Shown: positions 28,950 through 36,710 of the stretch, piece after piece
How the letters are laid out: the number at the start of each line of letters is the position of its first letter
How positions within the stretch are numbered: position 1 is the first letter of the stretch
From: Desulfobotulus mexicanus
GTDB lineage: Bacteria; Desulfobacterota; Desulfobacteria; Desulfobacterales; ASO4-4
Reading direction: 5' to 3'
NCBI RefSeq assembly: GCF_006175995.1
Contig: NZ_VDMB01000010.1
Span: forward strand, 1 to 64,000
DNA length: 64,000 nucleotides
Made by a program: the position numbers and the translations under genes
The notes under the pieces: model-generated
What the model was told of the DNA's origin: nothing
Databases searched by the model: none
The model's input: only the letters and a program-made list of their open reading frames with translations

Positions 28950-29062
28950 TTCAGAAGCTTGTTTTCGATATGAGACAGTCGGACTGTTTGTGAGTGATCT
29001 TGCAATCGTTTCGTCATGAACAAATGGCCTGATTGTCTATGTACCTGATTGAAGGTATTCAA
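28950..29062 (+). repeat. decayed copy of the foldback element
   Basis: GTGATCTTGCAATCGTTTCG here matches the left arm of the full copies (GTGATGTTGCAATCGTTTCG in the copy at 33.7 kb) with one change. The following CAAATGGCCTGATTGTCTATGTACCTG resembles their right arm. The central hairpin is missing. Exact ends cannot be set. It lies directly beside the intact copy. Confidence 0.5.
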
Positions 29063-29090
29063 TTTACTAAAGAAAAATTGTGCTAAAAAG

Positions 29091-29438
29091 GTAATTGTTC
29101 AGCACAGTTTATTCTGAAATTCCAATGCTGCAATTGCAGCAGCTTCGTATTGTTGCAAGGTACCCTGGCTGTTTGCAAGTGACATTGTAATCGTTTCGGA
29201 TCAGAGCTTCGCAGGCCTGTGCGAAAGAAGCGGCAAACTGTCTGAGCCGCCACAAAGGCAGCGTACTAAGGCTTGCTATGGTAATAAAAAAGTGCATCCT
29301 GCCTGTGGCGGGGAGTTCTTGCCGCTTCCGCACAGGGCAAGAAGCTCCCGAAAAAGATTGCGTCACAGGCAAATAGTCTGGGTGCCTGTGCATCTGTCTG
29401 GCAGCTATGGTACTTGGGAAATTGTGCTTAACAATTAC
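29091..29438 (+). mobile_element. foldback (MITE-like) element, copy 1, 348 bp
   Basis: Terminal inverted repeats GTAATTGTTCAGCACAGTTT (left) and the reverse complement of GTAATTGTTAAGCACAATTT (right). Exact 8-bp direct repeats CTAAAAAG flank it at 29083-29090 and 29439-29446. The interior is a nested palindrome: GCCTGTGCG...AAGCGGCAA at 29215-29236 pairs with 29319-29338, and CCGCCACA...GGCA at 29247-29260 pairs with 29299-29311. No transposase is encoded. It lies between the converging darP and metallo-beta-lactamase genes, so it disrupts nothing. Confidence 0.85.
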
Positions 29439-29518
29439 CTAAAAAGTTACATTGCTTATCGTTTTTTGCTTTTTTCTCCATGGGGCAGGAACAAGGTCTG
29501 CCCCTGCAATTTCCGGAC

Positions 29519-30355
29519 TTATTGGGTCCCGGAAAAAAGCCAGTTACTGCCCACGGAAAGGGCACGGACCTTTTCCCCGAAGATGCGGCGCAGGTGGCAG
29601 TAGGCATGGATACCCGTGCAGTGGCCCACCGTCATATGGTCAAAGGAAAAAGCCTTAAGGCCTTCACTGACATGGTTCAGCCGGTCCGGGTCTGCCTCGC
29701 CAAGGTGCAGGCCGCCCATGATGGCGTGAAAATGGTTTGAGCCTGTGAGGCTGGCCACATGGGTAAGGGTATTGATCAGCCCCCTGTGGGTGCATCCCAG
29801 CAGCAGAACCGTTCCTTTGTCCGTATCCAGAATCAGGCCCATGTCATCGGGCATACTGTCCTGCTCTATCTGATTTCCGGCAAAAAAATAGGATTCCACC
29901 CTTTCCCATGGCGTGACCATGGGAATTTCTCCCGTTGTCCGAATGCCTTGGGTCAGTGTAAGGGAATCTTTTGTCCTTTGTATCTCAAATCCTTTTTTTT
30001 CAAGTGCCTCCGGCGTTAAAGGGCAGCCGATGCCTATCACCTGATCCGGCTGCCTGCCTGCCCATTTGGGTTCAAAGGCTTCCGGATGAGTCACGAGTTT
30101 TCTTTTTTTCCCATTATCACCGAAACAATGCAGCCCGCCCGTATGATCGTAATGCCCGTGGCTGAGCACCACGGTGTCCACTTCCTCCAGATTCTTTCCA
30201 AGGGCTTTTGCGTTGGATGCCAGCACTAAACCCTGTCCCGTATCAAAAAGAATTTTTTCAGAGGCTGTTTCCACGAGAAAGGAAAGACCGTGTTCGCCCA
30301 TGAGGGCCATGCCCGTGGCGGTGGTGTTTTCGGCAAGAAGGGTGATGCGGATCAT
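29519..30355 (-). CDS. metallo-beta-lactamase-fold hydrolase (COG1237)
   Basis: Protein of 278 residues. FDTGQG, then VVLSHGHYDHTGGL (the HxHxDH metal site), LLLGCTHRGLINT and GGLHLGEADPDR give the MBL fold. The C-terminal VGHCTGIHAYCHLRRIFG is typical of COG1237, whose archaeal member makes a methanopterin precursor from dihydropterin. No methanopterin context exists here. It follows the NifX-like genes by about 100 bases in the same direction, as in related clusters of anaerobes, and could be the last gene of that operon. Confidence 0.85.
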   Translation of the reverse strand: MIRITLLAENTTATGMALMGEHGLSFLVETASEKILFDTGQGLVLASNAKALGKNLEEVDTVVLSHGHYDHTGGLHCFGDNGKKRKLVTHPEAFEPKWAGRQPDQVIGIGCPLTPEALEKKGFEIQRTKDSLTLTQGIRTTGEIPMVTPWERVESYFFAGNQIEQDSMPDDMGLILDTDKGTVLLLGCTHRGLINTLTHVASLTGSNHFHAIMGGLHLGEADPDRLNHVSEGLKAFSFDHMTVGHCTGIHAYCHLRRIFGEKVRALSVGSNWLFSGTQ

Positions 30356-30456
30356 ATAAACTCCTTGAATATCATAAAAGCCTTATCCGGGAGATCCGGT
30401 TTCCGGAAAGCAGGAATCCTGACATGGGGACTCCTGCTTTCGGAACCGGATGCCCT

Positions 30457-30789
30457 TTAATGGTCGCAGAGATTGACACCCGTCTGCAGGCAGTTTTCAA
30501 GATACTGTCGGACCAGCACTTCCGGTGCTTCGCTGGGGGCACCGGTGAGTACTTTGATATTTTTTTCCGCAAAGAGCTGCTGGGCCTTGTGTCCCATGCC
30601 ACCGGCAATGACAAGGGTTGCGCCAATGGATTCCACCCAGCGGGGCAGTACACCCGGTTCATGGGGAGGCGGGGTGAGGCTTTCGGTTTTTTCAATTTTT
30701 CCGTCATTCACATGGACCAGAGCAAATTCCTGCACATGGCCGAAATGTACGGCAAGTTTTCCTTCTGCAACGGGAATGGCAACTTTCAT
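30457..30789 (-). CDS. NifX/NifB-type iron-molybdenum cluster-binding protein
   Basis: Protein of 110 residues from MKVAIPVAEGKLAVHFGHVQEFALV, the dinitrogenase iron-molybdenum cofactor domain. VIAGGMGHKAQQLFAEKNIKVLTGAP is the conserved second half. The C-terminus NCLQTGVNLCDH holds two cysteines and a histidine, possible metal ligands. In Desulfovibrio the related orange protein holds a Mo-Cu-S cluster. An upstream in-frame extension overlapping the previous gene is ignored. Confidence 0.85.
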   Translation of the reverse strand: MKVAIPVAEGKLAVHFGHVQEFALVHVNDGKIEKTESLTPPPHEPGVLPRWVESIGATLVIAGGMGHKAQQLFAEKNIKVLTGAPSEAPEVLVRQYLENCLQTGVNLCDH

Positions 30790-30829
30790 GGTAATTCCTT
30801 TCAAACAGGTTTGGATGTCTATGCAGCCA

Positions 30830-31192
30830 CTATACCCAGTGCCCTTCCACGTCGGGTGCCATGGCTGTTTCAAGTTTTCCGTTTTTATAGTGCTGTATCG
30901 CATCAATTACCCTGCCCGAAGCACCCACTACCACCTCAATACCCGCAGCTTGCAGTACGTCAAAGGCTTTGGGTCCACAGTGCCCTGTAAGAACGGCTGC
31001 GGCACCGGTCGCAGCTGCGGTTTTGCCCGCCTGTATTCCGGCCCCCTGGGGCAGGTTCAGGTTCTGGGAATTTTCCACGACGGAGTATTCCAGAGATTCC
31101 GTATCCACCAGAAGAAAACAGGCGGCACGGCCAAAACGGGGGTCCAGAGCGGCGTCCAGAGTATGCCCCTGGGATGAAACAAGTATTTTCAT
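30830..31192 (-). CDS. NifX-like protein
   Basis: Protein of 120 residues beginning MKILVSSQGHTLDAALDPRFGRAACFLLVD, a classic start for the NifX/NifB C-terminal-like fold (D-x-R-FGRA). LTGHCGPKAFDVLQAAGIEVV follows, with a cysteine in the position where orange-protein-like members bind metal. It overlaps the ATPase gene by four bases (ATGA), so it is translationally coupled. It is a paralogue of the 110-residue protein downstream. Confidence 0.87.
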   Translation of the reverse strand: MKILVSSQGHTLDAALDPRFGRAACFLLVDTESLEYSVVENSQNLNLPQGAGIQAGKTAAATGAAAVLTGHCGPKAFDVLQAAGIEVVVGASGRVIDAIQHYKNGKLETAMAPDVEGHWV

Positions 31193-32121
31193 GGTATTGT
31201 CTCCTGTTTCAGGGATTCCATAATCAGAAGGCCGCCATCGGAGGACTTCTGCTGTTTTTCCAAAAGGCTGAGTACTTCCTGCCAGAGCTGCATCAGGGCC
31301 TGACTTGCCGGGCCGCTGGAGACTTCTGTAAGGCTCCTGCCTGCGGCCATGGCCTTTGTCATTTCGGTGTCAAAGGGAATGGAGCTGAGGATTTCCATGC
31401 CTCTGCTTCGGGCTTCTTCTTCCATGGCATGGGCCATCTCCGGATTAAGATCCCACTTGTTGAGGGTGAGGCATACGGGAATGCGCATCCGGGCGCAGAG
31501 CTTTGCAAGGCGCAGCATGTCATGGCGACCGGAGAGTGTTGGTTCCGTTACCATGAGAACAAGATCCGCACCGGTAAGGGAGGCAATGACAGGGCAGCCG
31601 ATGCCGGGAGGACCATCCACAAGGATGATGGGATACTCGCCCTGTCTGCCAAGCTCCCCTGCACGTTTGCGCAGCATGGAAACCAGTTTGCCGGAGTTTT
31701 CTTCGGCGATGCCCAAACGTGCATGGAGCATGGGGCCTTCTGCCGTGCTGGAATGAAACCATGTTCCCGAGATCCTTGGTTTGAGGCCTATGGCCCCGGC
31801 GGGGCAGAAGTCATGACAGATGCCGCAGCCTTCGCAGTAAACAGGATCGATTTCCGGCGGATGGGTGTCTTTGATGGCATGGAAGGCGCAGATTCCCACG
31901 CAGGTACCGCAGTCCGTGCACAGGGTCAGGTCCAGCTCCGGAAGAATACCGCCGGAAAAGGCTTCGGAAGAAAAGACCTTATGGGGTACCACCAGATGAA
32001 GGTTGGCCGCATCCACATCGGCATCCACCAGAATGCGGGAAGGTGCCAGATGGGCAAAGGCTGCGGAAATGCTGGTTTTACCAGTTCCGCCCTTACCGCT
32101 GAGGATGACAAGTTCCTTCAT
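31189..32121 (-). CDS. MinD-superfamily ATPase with inserted ferredoxin domain (second)
   Basis: Protein of 310 residues. Deviant Walker A LSGKGGTGKTS (residues 8-16) starts the MinD/Mrp fold. A 2[4Fe-4S] ferredoxin insert has CxxCxxCxxxC motifs at C68-C78 and C96-C106. VDGPPGIGCPVIASLTGAD and TEPTLSGRHDMLRL follow. Such proteins are thought to assemble or transfer metal clusters, as for the ORP complex of Desulfovibrio. The ATG at 32121 overlaps the preceding ATPase stop by four bases. Confidence 0.9.
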   Translation of the reverse strand: MKELVILSGKGGTGKTSISAAFAHLAPSRILVDADVDAANLHLVVPHKVFSSEAFSGGILPELDLTLCTDCGTCVGICAFHAIKDTHPPEIDPVYCEGCGICHDFCPAGAIGLKPRISGTWFHSSTAEGPMLHARLGIAEENSGKLVSMLRKRAGELGRQGEYPIILVDGPPGIGCPVIASLTGADLVLMVTEPTLSGRHDMLRLAKLCARMRIPVCLTLNKWDLNPEMAHAMEEEARSRGMEILSSIPFDTEMTKAMAAGRSLTEVSSGPASQALMQLWQEVLSLLEKQQKSSDGGLLIMESLKQETIP

Positions 32122-32978
32122 GACGCCCTCCTTGTTTTCTGATCTTCTGCTTTTTTTATGATGATATCCCATAGCCCGGTGAAAGCTTTTCTGAGTGCAG
32201 GGTCGGTATCAATGAGCTTTTCTCCCCTGGAATAGCTTTCTGCGTAGGATCGTCTGAAGGGAATTTCAAGGAGTACGGGAATATCTTCCAGGGCTGCATA
32301 ATCCTGTATCTGTGTATTGCCCTTTTCTGCCCGGTTCACCACAATACCGCAGGGTATTTTCAGATGTCTGGCTGTTTCCACAGCCAGAGTAAGGTCATGG
32401 AGCCCGAAGGAGGTGGGTTCTGTAACCAGTACCACAAAATCACAGTCCCTTATGGCTGCAATCATGGGGCAGGAGGTGCCGGGGGGTGAGTCCAGCAGAA
32501 GAGGGCGGTCTTCCGGAGCCATGCGCTGTACCGCTTCAATGAGGGGAGGGCTCATGGCCTCGCCCACCCTCATTTCTCCCCATATGAGCTGATGGGGGCC
32601 AAAGGAGCCGGAAAGCACATCCCCCAGAATTCTTTCTCCGGGGGAGATGGCTTCTTCCGGGCAGATGCGCATGCAACCGAGGCAGGCATGGCACATTTCA
32701 GGATAGGCCAGCAGCCGTTTTCCTATGATCACCAGCGCTGAAAAACGGCAGATGGCTTCGCATTTTCCGCAGAGGGTGCAGCGGTCAGTATCTATGACCG
32801 GGACAAAAACCCCTTCGGGATGCCGCTGTATGTTTTCTGCCCGTATAAAGAGGTGGGCATTGGGTTCTTCCACATCGCAGTCCAGGAGGCAGATGGGCAT
32901 AGGGGCGGAAGCCGCAAGGTTCACCGCAAGGGTGGTTTTGCCTGTGCCGCCTTTTCCGCTGGCTATGGCTATTTTCAT
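32118..32978 (-). CDS. MinD-superfamily ATPase with inserted ferredoxin domain (first)
   Basis: Protein of 286 residues from MKIAIASGKGGTGKTTLAV; the ribosome binding site AAAGGAGG is at ideal distance. Walker A is at residues 9-16. Eight cysteines in two CxxCxxCxxxC blocks (C67-C77 and C96-C106) form the ferredoxin insert. LLDSPPGTSCPMIAAIRDCD and TEPTSFGLHDLTL complete the fold. It is homologous to the next gene; pairing of two such ATPases is typical of the ORP-type operons, where they may act as a heterodimer. Confidence 0.9.
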   Translation of the reverse strand: MKIAIASGKGGTGKTTLAVNLAASAPMPICLLDCDVEEPNAHLFIRAENIQRHPEGVFVPVIDTDRCTLCGKCEAICRFSALVIIGKRLLAYPEMCHACLGCMRICPEEAISPGERILGDVLSGSFGPHQLIWGEMRVGEAMSPPLIEAVQRMAPEDRPLLLDSPPGTSCPMIAAIRDCDFVVLVTEPTSFGLHDLTLAVETARHLKIPCGIVVNRAEKGNTQIQDYAALEDIPVLLEIPFRRSYAESYSRGEKLIDTDPALRKAFTGLWDIIIKKAEDQKTRRAS

Positions 32979-33021
32979 GCTGCCTCCTTTTTTATCTGTG
33001 CTTGAAGGTAGATATCCGGCT

Positions 33022-33432
33022 TTATGATTCCGCCGGTTTGACTTCCGGGTGTGTACACCGGGGGCAATGTTCCGGATGCTCTTCTTCCAGAGGATGCTCA
33101 AAAGCCCGCTGGCATCCGAGGCAGAGAAAATGGCTGGCCTTGCGCAGGGTATAGACCCCGCCTTCCACCCGGATGGCTTTGCCGTGAATCATGGCATCGG
33201 CTACCGTGTTCCTTGCTTTCTGCAGGATGCGGCCAAAGGTGGCCCTGGAGACTTCCATGCGTTCGCCTGCATCGGCGTGGCTCAGGTCTTCCAGATCCGC
33301 AAGCCTCAGGGCTTCCCGTTCATCCACCGTCAGAATAACTTCATCCAGATCTCTGAGGGGAATGCCTCGGGGTTTGAAGTAGCTGACCTCGGGGTGGGCG
33401 GATACGATGCGGTTTTTTTTAGGTCGAACCAT
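33022..33432 (-). CDS. DUF134 DNA-binding protein with zinc motif
   Basis: Protein of 136 residues. RPKKNRIVS and FKPRGIPLRDL at the start are DUF134 signatures. A sigma-70-region-4-like helix-turn-helix follows (LTVDEREALRLADLE, then SHADAGERMEVSRATFGRIL). The C-terminus has CLGC and CPRC, a likely zinc ribbon. It is the first gene of the ATPase/NifX operon and probably its regulator. A palindrome lies just upstream of its start. The start MVRPKK follows a TGGAGGA ribosome binding site. Confidence 0.88.
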   Translation of the reverse strand: MVRPKKNRIVSAHPEVSYFKPRGIPLRDLDEVILTVDEREALRLADLEDLSHADAGERMEVSRATFGRILQKARNTVADAMIHGKAIRVEGGVYTLRKASHFLCLGCQRAFEHPLEEEHPEHCPRCTHPEVKPAES

Positions 33433-33446
33433 CTGTCCTCCAGATA

Positions 33447-33460
33447 TGAGCATATGCTCA
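33447..33460. promoter_or_regulatory. operator candidate, perfect palindrome TGAGCATATGCTCA
   Basis: A 14-bp perfect inverted repeat, 14 bases before the DUF134 start and just downstream of the predicted -10. Position and symmetry suit a repressor site, perhaps autoregulation by the DUF134 protein. This is inferred. Confidence 0.55.
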
Positions 33461-33468
33461 ATAGTGGT

Positions 33469-33498
33469 GTGTTAGTCAGATCCAGTCTGACAAGTCAA
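33469..33498 (-). promoter_or_regulatory. promoter of the DUF134-ATPase-NifX operon
   Basis: Leftward, TTGACT and TAACAC are 18 bases apart. The spacer contains a second dyad, GTCAGA-5-TCTGAC (33475-33491), which could be a further regulator site. Confidence 0.5.
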
Positions 33499-33552
33499 GG
33501 GAAAAAAAGAATTGTTATGCAGGGATGAAAAACCCGATGTTTTTATGGACAT

Positions 33553-33605
33553 AAAAAAGCGGGCTGCCCGTCTCCACCATTGTGAGTGGAGGCTTTTTCT
33601 TTTTC
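33553..33605. terminator. bidirectional terminator-like double hairpin
   Basis: AAAAAAGC and GCTTTTTC enclose two small hairpins, CGGGC-T-GCCCG and CTCCAC/GTGGAG. T-runs leave on both strands. No annotated gene ends here on either strand, so its client is unknown. Confidence 0.5.
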
Positions 33606-33641
33606 ATGGTACAGAGAAGGGGTCAATATGTGAACAGGGGA

Positions 33642-33989
33642 GTGACTGTTCAGCATAATTTATTCCGGAATTCTACCTCTGTAATTGCAGAAGCTTCGGG
33701 CTGTGGCAGGGCACCCTGGCTATTTGCCAGTGATGTTGCAATCGTTTCGGATTAGAGCTTTGAAGGCCTGTGCGAAAGAAGCGGCAAACTGTCTGAGCCG
33801 CCACAAAGGCAGCGTGCTTAAGCCTGCTATGGTAATCAAAAAGCTTACCCTGCCTGTGGCGGGGAGTTTTTGCCGCTTCCGCACAGGGCAATAAGCTCCA
33901 GAATAAGATTGCGTCACTGGCAAATAGCTTGGGTGTCTGTGTATCTGTCTGACAGGTATGGCACTTGGAAAAGCGTGTTGAACAATTAC
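33642..33989 (+). mobile_element. foldback (MITE-like) element, copy 2, 348 bp
   Basis: Same orientation and same length as copy 1, with long identical blocks including the central hairpin arms. The left end GTGACTGTTCAGCATAATTT has drifted from the consensus; the right end is the reverse complement of GTAATTGTTCAACACGC. No 8-bp duplication is visible, so this copy is older or rearranged. Its right end lies 43 bases before the start of the HD-domain gene. Confidence 0.8.
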
Positions 33990-34032
33990 GTTTTTTGATG
34001 TTTATGGTGGAATTCCCTTATGGAGATGCTCC

Positions 34033-34803
34033 ATGCAGGCTATATATTATGATATCAGGGAGATGGCGCGGGCCATTGTCCATGGTGCCCCAACCCCGGC
34101 TTTTTACAGCGAGTGTGCCTTTTTTCTGGAAAAATCCTGCATTTTTTTTGAAAAGGATGCAAAGGTTGCGGGTATAAGGGATAAGGTCATGCTTCTTCTG
34201 GCCGAAGACTGGGGGCATGGGATGGGGCACAGCCGGAAAGTGGCGGTGGAGGCAGGGGCTCTGATTTTCATGGAAGGTATGGCCGCAGGGTTCAGGGAAG
34301 AGGCCTGTCTGGATCATCTTATGCGCCTGGCTCAATGTGCAGGACTTCTGCATGATATCTGCCGTAAGGAAAAAAATCATGCGGAAAAGGGAGCCGTAGT
34401 TGCGGGGTTCATCCTTGAAGAGGAAGGATTTTCTTCAAAGGATGTGGAGGCTGTATGCGAGGCCATACGCAGACATGAGGCCTTCAGGCATTATCCTGAA
34501 GCTGAAGCCCTCAGCCTGAACACGGATCTTCTGGTGAACTGCCTCTATGATGCGGATAAATTCCGCTGGGGACCGGATAATTTCACCCATACGGTCTGGG
34601 ATATGCTGGCATCGGCAAGGGTGCCTGTATCTGCGTTTCTGAAAGGCTACCCCCAGGGGATTGCTGGTATTGCCCGAATCAGAGAAACCTTCAGGAGCCA
34701 TTCCGGCCGCCGTTTTGGTCCGGAATTCATTGACATCGGCATGGGTATTGCCGCCCGTGTCTATGTGGCTATTCTGGAGCGTTACGGCAGGGACGCTGAG
34801 TGA
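34033..34803 (+). CDS. HD-domain phosphohydrolase
   Basis: Protein of 256 residues. The HD signature is split as expected: WGHGMGHSRKVAVEA (first histidine), LLHDICRKE (HD pair) and later VNCLYDADKFRWG (last aspartate). Such enzymes hydrolyse phosphate esters, often of nucleotides. Substrate unknown. It stands between the foldback element and the convergent minE, with no operon partner. A GGAG sequence precedes the ATG. Confidence 0.8.
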   Translation: MQAIYYDIREMARAIVHGAPTPAFYSECAFFLEKSCIFFEKDAKVAGIRDKVMLLLAEDWGHGMGHSRKVAVEAGALIFMEGMAAGFREEACLDHLMRLAQCAGLLHDICRKEKNHAEKGAVVAGFILEEEGFSSKDVEAVCEAIRRHEAFRHYPEAEALSLNTDLLVNCLYDADKFRWGPDNFTHTVWDMLASARVPVSAFLKGYPQGIAGIARIRETFRSHSGRRFGPEFIDIGMGIAARVYVAILERYGRDAE

Positions 34804-34818
34804 AATGAAGGGTGTATT

Positions 34819-35100
34819 TTATTTCGGAGTTTGCCCCCGTTTTTTTGCGGCTATGATGGGTGTGTTCAGTACAAGGGCTGAAAGATCTTCCTGACGGGTA
34901 ATGTCAAGCCTGAGGGAGGCTTTGTCTATCTCAAAATATTTGGAGAGGACATCGACAATATCTTTCTGGAGATTTTCAAGCATATCATCGGAAACTTCCA
35001 GTTTGTCATAGACCAGGGCAAACTGCAGCCGCTTTTTGGCGACCTCCCCCGGAGGTGCCTCTTTTTCCTTGAACATCTTGGAAAAAAAGTTGTTAAGCAT
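34819..35100 (-). CDS. minE: cell division topological specificity factor MinE
   Basis: Protein of 93 residues with the MinE layout: an N-terminal amphipathic segment (MLNNFFSKMFKEKE) and LQFALVYDKLEVSDDMLENLQ, where the family contact helix lies, then the dimerisation domain (DVLSKYFEIDKASLRLDIT). It drives MinCD from mid-cell. Last gene of minCDE. Confidence 0.9.
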   Translation of the reverse strand: MLNNFFSKMFKEKEAPPGEVAKKRLQFALVYDKLEVSDDMLENLQKDIVDVLSKYFEIDKASLRLDITRQEDLSALVLNTPIIAAKKRGQTPK

Positions 35101-35145
35101 GTTTAATTCCCCTTTCTGACAGGTTTTTTAGGTCCAGTGCCTGAT

Positions 35146-35952
35146 TCAGGTTTTCCGCAATCCCATCTTAGAGCTGATGCGGTTCCAGAATCCTTTGAGA
35201 TCCTCAAGGGGATCAACAATGGGAATTTCGGTGTTTCCGAGGAGGCGGGCGGCAATGCGCCGGAATGCCTGGCCTGCCCTTGAATCCCTGTCCAGAACAA
35301 CGGGTGTACCTGTGTTGGTGGATGTGATGACAAAATCATCCATACAGACAAGACCGATGAGTTCAATGGACAGAACATCCACAACATCCTTGTGGCTGAG
35401 CATGTCCCCCGAAGCTACCAGCCTTGGGACAATACGGTTGACAATGAGTTTGGGGGTGATGGATCTGGCATAAAGAAGGCCTATGATACGGTCCGCATCC
35501 CGCACCGCAGAAACCTCCGGCGTGCATACCACCACAGCCTCATCCGCTCCGATGACAGAGTTTTCAAATCCCTGTTCTATCCCTGCAGGACAGTCTATGA
35601 GAACCACATCAAATTCCTGACGGAGCTTTTTGCAGAGCCGTATCATATCATCGGTACTCAGGGCGGTTTTATTATCGCTCTGGGATGCGGGTATGAGAAA
35701 AAGGTTTTCTATGCGTCTGTCTTTGATGGCAGCCTGGCGAACCTTGCAGCGGCCCTTGGCCAGATCCACCACATTGAAGACAATGCGGTTTTCAAGGCCC
35801 ATTACTACATCCAGATTGCGCAGGCCTATGTCCATATCCACTACGGCAACTCGTTTGCCTTCTAGGGCAATGGCAGCACCAAGGGCAGCCGTTGCCGTAG
35901 TTTTGCCAACGCCCCCTTTGCCGGATGTGATGACAATAATTTTTCCTTCCAA
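35146..35952 (-). CDS. minD: septum site-determining ATPase MinD
   Basis: Protein of 268 residues. Deviant Walker A SGKGGVGKTT (10-19), then VDMDIGLRNLDVVMGLE and DCPAGIEQGF. The C-terminal LEDLKGFWNRISSKMGL is the membrane-targeting amphipathic helix. Recruits MinC and MinE to the membrane. It lies between minC and minE in the usual order. Confidence 0.96.
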   Translation of the reverse strand: MEGKIIVITSGKGGVGKTTATAALGAAIALEGKRVAVVDMDIGLRNLDVVMGLENRIVFNVVDLAKGRCKVRQAAIKDRRIENLFLIPASQSDNKTALSTDDMIRLCKKLRQEFDVVLIDCPAGIEQGFENSVIGADEAVVVCTPEVSAVRDADRIIGLLYARSITPKLIVNRIVPRLVASGDMLSHKDVVDVLSIELIGLVCMDDFVITSTNTGTPVVLDRDSRAGQAFRRIAARLLGNTEIPIVDPLEDLKGFWNRISSKMGLRKT

Positions 35953-36035
35953 TGTTCACCTCTTATGGGTTGTCATGGCGATCTGATTAAGAGTATAAGC
36001 CTGTCCGCTATGGGTATTCAATGGCCTTTTTTTGT

Positions 36036-36710
36036 TTAAGCGCGGAATTCCGGCCATGGCAGACGTCCGAAGGGAGGGTTGCCGAGGTAATCCTCCACGA
36101 TAATGGTGTCTTCCCGGAGAAAGGCATATTCCGGATTTTTATTGCCGGATCCGAATGGGCCACTGCTCACCTGCTGGCCTATATGCAGAAGGGTGGGCCG
36201 GAAATCCAGAGCCACTATAATAGCATCTTTTTTCTGTGTCTGACCGGCCATGGCCATACCGCAGAGGCTGCCCAGAATAATAAGGTCGCCGCCCGCGATG
36301 ACCTCTCCGCCCGGATTGACATCCCCCATGAGTACAAGGTGCCCTTTTGCCTGAATCCGCTGGCCTGAACGGACACGACCGCACATCATGAGTACATCAC
36401 TTTTCCGGTTTTCCCAGGATTTGTCCACATCACGCTGGCGCTTTCTTGACTCCTGTTGCCGGGGCTGCACAGTTTCCACTGGAATGACCTCTGCCACTGC
36501 GTATTCCCGGATAAGAAAATCCCTGAGAAAGGGCAGAAGGTCAGGGTCTTCACCGCTGGCATCCACAGTAATTCTGGCCCCTGAGGCCAGCTGGCGGATA
36601 CGGTCAAAGAGGGGGCTGATTTCCGCCAGCAGTTTTTCCCGGGCCATGGGAACGCCGATGTGCAGGCGTAGACCATCGCCTACGCCTTTTAAGGATACCG
36701 TCTGGTCCAT
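36036..36710 (-). CDS. minC: septum site-determining protein MinC
   Basis: Protein of 224 residues from MDQTVSLKGVGDGL; a TTG 24 bases upstream is an alternative start. N-terminal domain as in MinC, then a Q/R-rich linker (residues about 105-120) and the beta-helical C-terminal domain with VRSGQRIQAKGHLVLMGDVNPGGEV, GGDLIILGSLCG and MAMAGQTQKKDAIIVAL. It blocks FtsZ assembly away from mid-cell. Confidence 0.93.
   Translation of the reverse strand: MDQTVSLKGVGDGLRLHIGVPMAREKLLAEISPLFDRIRQLASGARITVDASGEDPDLLPFLRDFLIREYAVAEVIPVETVQPRQQESRKRQRDVDKSWENRKSDVLMMCGRVRSGQRIQAKGHLVLMGDVNPGGEVIAGGDLIILGSLCGMAMAGQTQKKDAIIVALDFRPTLLHIGQQVSSGPFGSGNKNPEYAFLREDTIIVEDYLGNPPFGRLPWPEFRA

Noticed and set aside
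29109-29393. Open frames inside the foldback elements (with LPLWRLRQFAASFAQA in all three copies)
   Set aside because: The frame is shared because the DNA is repeated. The opposite strand is equally open in the copies (SFRIRALKACAKEAAN), changes show no coding bias, and there is no ribosome binding site. Such frames probably appear in databases as hypothetical proteins.
31174-32142. 322-codon frame antisense to the second ferredoxin ATPase
   Set aside because: Shadow of a gene with intact cysteine and Walker motifs.
33642-33989. Foldback elements as CRISPR, REP or BIME sequences
   Set aside because: They are too long and too few, with terminal inverted repeats and target duplications that point to transposition.
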